Positions 40,100-44,104 of a DNA stretch of 44,104 bases are shown piece after piece. Numbering within the stretch: position 1 is the stretch's first letter; every line of letters starts with the position of its first letter. Source of the DNA: an uncultured Planctomycetota bacterium (GTDB taxonomy: Bacteria; Planctomycetota; Phycisphaerae; UBA1845; Fen-1342); the NCBI GenBank assembly GCA_900696535.1, contig CAADGM010000110.1, positions 1 to 44,104 on the forward strand, in the 5' to 3' direction. Below the pieces are notes generated by a model that was not told the DNA's origin, made no database searches, and saw only the letters and a list, made by a program, of their open reading frames with translations. The position numbers and the translations under genes are program-made.

Positions 40100-41833
40100 A
40101 TGCTCGCATCGAACCTACGGCTCGTGCCTCGCGTTGCGTTGGCCATCGCGACGGTCGTCGTCGCGCTGCGGCCGCCGCACGCGCCCGCCCAGTACGCCGT
40201 TGACCAGCGCGTGCAATCCTTCCAGCAACCCACCGGCCGGATGTTCGACGTGAATCCCTCGGTGTATGGCGGGCGCCTCAACGACCAGATTCGCCCGATC
40301 TCGCCGCTGATGCTCGGCAACGCCACCGCGACGGGCAACGTCGGTCGCGGGCTGTCGCTGCGCAGCGGGTCTCCGATCGGCGACCCGACGGCCTTCGGCG
40401 CCCCGCTGGGGAGCGCTTCGCTCTACTCGTTCCGCCGCGATTCCGTCAGCAGCGGCGACGCACTCAGCCCCGCGTTCGGCCAGAGCTTCGCACAACCGTA
40501 CTACGATCCCGCGACGACGGCGTACACCGGCGGCTTCCTCCAGGGCCAGCCCACGCCGTACGGCCCTTCCGCCCGCGGTGTGCAGCCCCTGGACCTCCGG
40601 GTTCCCTACCGCCTCGAAGCGCAGCGCGGCCAGTTCGGTCGCCCCGTCTCGCCGCCGATCCGCGACGCGGCTTCGGCCGCCGTCGCCCCGAGCATCTTCG
40701 GCCCGTCGACTGCGATCCCGCGCGCGCCACTGTCGGAGGCGGACCAGCGCAGCGCGTGGTGGGTCGCGGAGGACGATGTGGCCCGCATGACCGCGATGCG
40801 GCCCACCGATGCCCGGGACCAGTGGCGGCAGGGGCTCGCGGATCGCGGCGTGATGAACACGTCGCTCGAGGCGATCCTGCGAGGCGAGACCGCCTGGCGA
40901 CTGGGGCCGGAGGGCTCGGTCGCGCTGGGCGCCGAGTCGCCGGGCACGTATCGGCCGGGACTCATCGTCCCCGAGGGGATTCGGGCCGAGGCGCGCCAGC
41001 CGGGCCTCGCGCCGCCGCCGCTCGCTGACCCGACCGTGCTTCCGGGTTACGACGTCTTCACGGATATGCGGCTGGCGCTGGCCCTGGAGTCCGATCCGCG
41101 GGCGGACTGGTTTGCCGAGATGAAGAAGGCCGCCGGCGCTCAGCCCGAGTTGGCCCCGACCGCAGCGGAGACCGCTGCCCAGGGCGCCGAGGAGTTCATC
41201 GAGGGCATGCTGAAGAGCCCGATCCGAACACTCACCGGCAAGGGCGCGTCCGGCCTCAACGACCAGATGCTCAAGGCCGAGTCGCTCATGAGCATCGGCC
41301 ACTTCACCGAGGCGGCCGACCGCTACCAGACCGCGCACATGATGGACCCCACAAACCCGCTGCCGCTCATCGGCCGAGGCCACGCGTTGCTGGCCGCCGG
41401 CGAGTATCGCTCCGCGGCTGCGGCCCTGCTGGACGGCCTGCGGGCATTCCCCGACCTGGCCCGCTTCCAGCTCGACCTGACAACGCTGCTGGGTGGCGGC
41501 GAGAACGTCGACATCCGCCGCGCCGACCTCATGAAGCGGTTGGCCGAGCGCGAGTCGCCGGAGCTGAACTTCCTGCTCGGGTACCTCGAATACCACGCCG
41601 GCAGCCGCGATCGCGGGCTGCAAGCCATGGAGAAGGCCGCACAGCTCGATGTGCGTGGACTGGGCATCGGGTCGTATTTGTCGACGCTGCGTGGCGTGCG
41701 CGGCGCGCCGGCGCCGGGTGCTCCGCCGAGCAACGTCCAGCCGGCAGAACCTCGACCGGCCCCTGACCAGGCCGAGCCGTCGCCGCCGCCCGAGCCGAGT
41801 GACCCGCTGAGCGTGCCGCCGCCCGTGCCGTAA
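40100..41833 (+). CDS. Secreted TPR-containing protein
   Basis: 577 residues from ATG 40100 (SD GAGGAGG nine bases upstream; an upstream ATG at 40082 lies before the SD). The signal peptide is LVPRVALAIATVVVALRPPHA. Residues 20-330 are low-complexity, Gly/Pro/Ser-rich and without a recognised family. Residues 395-540 contain TPR-like helices (LKAESLMSIGHFTEAADRYQ, PLIGRGHALLAAGEYRSAAA, LNFLLGYLEYHAGSRDRG). The end is a proline-rich tail. It probably acts as a protein-interaction scaffold outside the cytoplasm; its partners are unknown. Confidence 0.8.
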   Translation: MLASNLRLVPRVALAIATVVVALRPPHAPAQYAVDQRVQSFQQPTGRMFDVNPSVYGGRLNDQIRPISPLMLGNATATGNVGRGLSLRSGSPIGDPTAFGAPLGSASLYSFRRDSVSSGDALSPAFGQSFAQPYYDPATTAYTGGFLQGQPTPYGPSARGVQPLDLRVPYRLEAQRGQFGRPVSPPIRDAASAAVAPSIFGPSTAIPRAPLSEADQRSAWWVAEDDVARMTAMRPTDARDQWRQGLADRGVMNTSLEAILRGETAWRLGPEGSVALGAESPGTYRPGLIVPEGIRAEARQPGLAPPPLADPTVLPGYDVFTDMRLALALESDPRADWFAEMKKAAGAQPELAPTAAETAAQGAEEFIEGMLKSPIRTLTGKGASGLNDQMLKAESLMSIGHFTEAADRYQTAHMMDPTNPLPLIGRGHALLAAGEYRSAAAALLDGLRAFPDLARFQLDLTTLLGGGENVDIRRADLMKRLAERESPELNFLLGYLEYHAGSRDRGLQAMEKAAQLDVRGLGIGSYLSTLRGVRGAPAPGAPPSNVQPAEPRPAPDQAEPSPPPEPSDPLSVPPPVP

Positions 41834-41968
41834 TCGCGCGGCACGCTGCCTAAGGGCGCGCAAGACCCGGCTGCTCCCGAAGCGCCGCGCGGCCTACGGC
41901 CCCGCGTGCGGGTCATCGCGACACGCACGTGCCCCGGGCGAGCAGCAACCACTCGCCCTGTCGAACTG

Positions 41969-42754
41969 CTAGTGGAAGTAGCTCACCGCCCGGCGAAAAA
42001 CGTCCAGGCCATCCCCCTCGGCCCGCTCGGGCAGCGACGTCCAGCACGGGTGCTGCGTCCAGGTCACGAAGCGCTCCGGGTGTGGCATCAAGCCAAATAT
42101 TCGCCCAGTCGGGTCGCAGAGTCCCGCGATCGCGCCCGTGCTGCCGTTCGGGTTCTCCGGCTTGCCATGCAGGTCGGGCTCGCCGTCGGCCGGGCCCGTG
42201 TAGTGCAGGCAGTCCTGCCCAGCTGCCCGAATCGACTCGTAGTCCGCGTGCGAGGCGAATACGACCCGGCCTTCGCCGTGTGCCATTGGCATCTCGTAGC
42301 GTCGACCCGCCTCCAGGTACACGCAGCGGCCGCCCGAAGCCTGAAGGTACAGCCAGCGATCCTGAAATCCGGGCGGCGCGTTGTAGGTCACCGAGCAGAA
42401 CCGAGCCTCGCCCGCGGGCAGGCGCGCCGGGAGCAGCCCGGCCTGCACCAGGACCTGGAATCCGTTGCAGATGCCGAGCACCAGCTTGCCGGCATCGACG
42501 AACCGGCACAACGCGTCGTGCAGGTGCCGACGGAGCTGGGCGGCGAAGATCCGGCCGGCGGCGATGTCGTCGCCAAAGCTGAACCCGCCCGGGATCGTCA
42601 GAATCTCGAAGTTGTCGAGCAGCCTCGGCTGCTCCGCGACGCGATCGAGGTGAACCCGCTCGGCGTCCGCCCCGGCCAGCTTCCAGGCGTGCTCGGTCTC
42701 GTAGTCACAATTCGTTCCGGCCGCCCGGAGAATGACGACCCGCACCTTGGTCAC
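41969..42754 (-). CDS. purQ: Phosphoribosylformylglycinamidine synthase, glutaminase subunit PurQ
   Basis: 261 residues from GTG 42754 (GAGG upstream; a second GTG at 42745 is possible). This class I glutamine amidotransferase delivers ammonia to PurL in purine synthesis. Visible residues: nucleophile Cys in GKLVLGICNGFQVL, the oxyanion-loop GGFSFGDDIAAGRI, and the His-Glu pair in GLMPHPERF. The length is at the longer end for the family. No other purine gene is nearby; a secreted-protein gene diverges 185 bp away. Confidence 0.96.
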   Translation of the reverse strand: MTKVRVVILRAAGTNCDYETEHAWKLAGADAERVHLDRVAEQPRLLDNFEILTIPGGFSFGDDIAAGRIFAAQLRRHLHDALCRFVDAGKLVLGICNGFQVLVQAGLLPARLPAGEARFCSVTYNAPPGFQDRWLYLQASGGRCVYLEAGRRYEMPMAHGEGRVVFASHADYESIRAAGQDCLHYTGPADGEPDLHGKPENPNGSTGAIAGLCDPTGRIFGLMPHPERFVTWTQHPCWTSLPERAEGDGLDVFRRAVSYFH

Positions 42755-42939
42755 GAAACGCACCTCGTCCGGCCGGCCGACGCGCACGGCCCTGGGCTGG
42801 CGGCGCCGGCCAACAGATCGCCCTGTGGCCGGCCGCCACGCCGGCCTGCGCCGGCAGTGTACACAAACCGACGCGGCCGGGGTGCGGCCGGGAGGGGGCG
42901 CGGCTTGAAACGTGTGTTGGCGTCGGAAAGAATCCGTTC

Positions 42940-44104
42940 GTGGGCACGGACTACGAGCCGGATCTGGAACCTCAACGCGTGGGGCGGCGAGCGGCACTCT
43001 TGCTGGCTGCCGGCTTGGTCGCCGTGATCTGTGCGGCGCAGGACACGGGCGTGGTGCCACCTCAGCCGCCTCGTGCGCCGCCTGCGTTGCAGGCGCTTGT
43101 CCAGCGGGTCTTCGCCGGCATCGAGGGGCTGGACGTTGACTGGCGCGAGCAGGGGGCGTTCGCGAACGAGGCGATGGCGAGCGTGTTCGAAGCCAACGGC
43201 TGGACCAGCGAGCCGGACCTCTTCGCGCTCGACGTGGCGCTGGAGCTCAACACCCGCGCACCGTGGGAGATTGACGAGCGGGTAGACATTCTCTCCAGCC
43301 GTCTCGCGGAGCGCTACGTGCTCAACGAGGACCAGGAGCAACTGCTTCGCACCACGCTGGTGCGCGAGGCGAACGACTTCTTCGCGACGCACGGCGGCGA
43401 GCTGCTGCCGATGATGGTTGAGGCGGCGCAGACGCGCTTCTCGAATACGCCCTTCACCGCGGAGCAAGTGGCCCGCTGGTCGCAGACACTCGGGCCGCTG
43501 CTCGACGATGTTCGGCAGCGCTTCGACGTCCGCGTGCACGAGTACATGAAGCTGCTGGACCCCGACCAGCAGGCGTGGGTGCAGATCGACCTCCAGGCCG
43601 CGGACCGCCGGCTCAACCGCGTCAGCGAGTTGGGGGCCCAGTGGCAGGCGGGCCAGTGGTCCCCGGCCGACTGGGGGCTGGCCGGCGATCCGATCCAGCA
43701 GGGCGCGATCCCTCCCCAGTCGCCCCGAGCGCCGGCCAACCCGGCCGGTCCGCGCGTCCGCGAAGCCGGTTCGGAGGGTGCGGCGCCGACGGAGCCGTCG
43801 ACGGCCACGCCGGGGTCCCGCGCAGAGGCCGGCCAGCCGGCGGCATCGCCCCGCGCATCGGAGGGGGCACCGGCGCTCGGGAAGCCGAATCAGCCGCCCG
43901 CCCCGCGGACCGCCGCCCAGCCTGGCGAGTCCGGGCCGTGGGCGGAGTACGTCCGCGCTTTCATCCGCCGTTACAACCTTGACGAGGGGCAGCAGCAGCG
44001 CGCCTGGCTCATGTACAAGGATGCCAAGGAGCGGCGGGAGCAGCACGAGCGCCGCTACAAGGAGCGCTCTGCGCGGCTGGGCCAGTCGGGAGACGACGCC
44101 AGCG
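42940..44104 (+). CDS. Exported hypothetical protein, 3' end cut by window
   Basis: 388 residues are visible from GTG 42940; the frame remains open to the right edge. A TM/signal helix (ALLLAAGLVAVICAAQ) follows the basic RVGRRA. The body is mostly helical (RVFAGIEGLDVDWREQGAFA; MVEAAQTRFSNTPFTAEQVA; VHEYMKLLDPDQQAWVQIDL), then a Pro/Ala/Glu-rich linker (about 255-335), then another charged helix (YKDAKERREQHERRYKERSA). Repeated LDPDQQ and LDEGQQQR motifs resemble zinc-resistance/periplasmic helical sensor proteins, but no family can be named. The start is tentative because only a weak SD (GGAAAG) is seen. Confidence 0.65.
   Translation, partial: MGTDYEPDLEPQRVGRRAALLLAAGLVAVICAAQDTGVVPPQPPRAPPALQALVQRVFAGIEGLDVDWREQGAFANEAMASVFEANGWTSEPDLFALDVALELNTRAPWEIDERVDILSSRLAERYVLNEDQEQLLRTTLVREANDFFATHGGELLPMMVEAAQTRFSNTPFTAEQVARWSQTLGPLLDDVRQRFDVRVHEYMKLLDPDQQAWVQIDLQAADRRLNRVSELGAQWQAGQWSPADWGLAGDPIQQGAIPPQSPRAPANPAGPRVREAGSEGAAPTEPSTATPGSRAEAGQPAASPRASEGAPALGKPNQPPAPRTAAQPGESGPWAEYVRAFIRRYNLDEGQQQRAWLMYKDAKERREQHERRYKERSARLGQSGDDAS

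Overview
The window is high-GC bacterial DNA, almost certainly from a planctomycete of the Phycisphaerae or a close relative. The evidence is the mix of gene families: secreted proteins ending in a double DFDDID-type (GC-type) dockerin-like tail, thrombospondin type 3-like calcium repeats, a PEP-CTERM protein, a prepilin-like protein with a GGNxRRANFLYADGHV-type ending, tandem GACC...C cysteine-rich repeats, and frequent GTG/TTG starts. No rRNA, tRNA or CRISPR array is visible.

Layout. (1) 1-6382: a four-gene minus-strand operon (short-chain dehydrogenase, SRPBCC-TIGR01777 epimerase, YbjT-like NAD(P)-binding protein, FeS-type photolyase cut by the window edge), every junction being a 4-nt ATGA overlap. 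A MerR/CarH-like regulator is transcribed divergently from it. This looks like a light/UV-response module. (2) 6362-17616: alpha-glucan use: malQ, an exported cyclomaltodextrinase/neopullulanase-type GH13, an ABC importer made of a natural binding-protein-permease fusion plus a MalG-type permease, and a secreted branching-enzyme-like GH13 with a dockerin tail. A four-helix-bundle (IVP/S23) gene bounded by inverted arrays of an 8-bp repeat sits between the two transporter genes. A 34-bp hairpin repeat in six tandem copies lies between malQ and the first GH13. (3) 17973-23495: two secreted proteins that share an N-terminal motif (one PEP-CTERM, one dockerin-tailed with cysteine repeats), a prepilin-like protein and a membrane-anchored four-CxxC protein. 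(4) 23745-28807: the phosphate system pstS-pstC-pstA-pstB and phoU on the minus strand, with a Pho-box-like element upstream; an OprO/P-type porin lies 8 kb away. (5) 29094-35906: a compact Mu-like head cassette (DUF935 portal, GNAT acetyltransferase, I-type protease, DUF2190-like decoration protein, gpT capsid, DUF1320 gp36), followed by a TM/coiled-coil protein, a small protein, a lipoprotein and a holin-like protein. No terminase, tail, integrase or transposase gene is present. (6) 36137-44104: a 29-residue membrane protein, the porin and a small exported partner, an ALG10-like membrane glycosyltransferase, a secreted TPR protein, purQ, and a secreted hypothetical protein cut by the right edge.

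The most unusual items are: the CarH-like regulator that keeps the adenosylcobalamin-capping W-x9-E-H motif but lacks the cobalamin-ligand histidines; the IVP element with inverted 8-bp arrays inside a sugar-transport operon; the tail-less, terminase-less capsid cassette carrying an acetyltransferase; the fused transporter; and the bacterial ALG10-like protein. All functional statements come from reading translated sequence and recalling family motifs. No searches were run.
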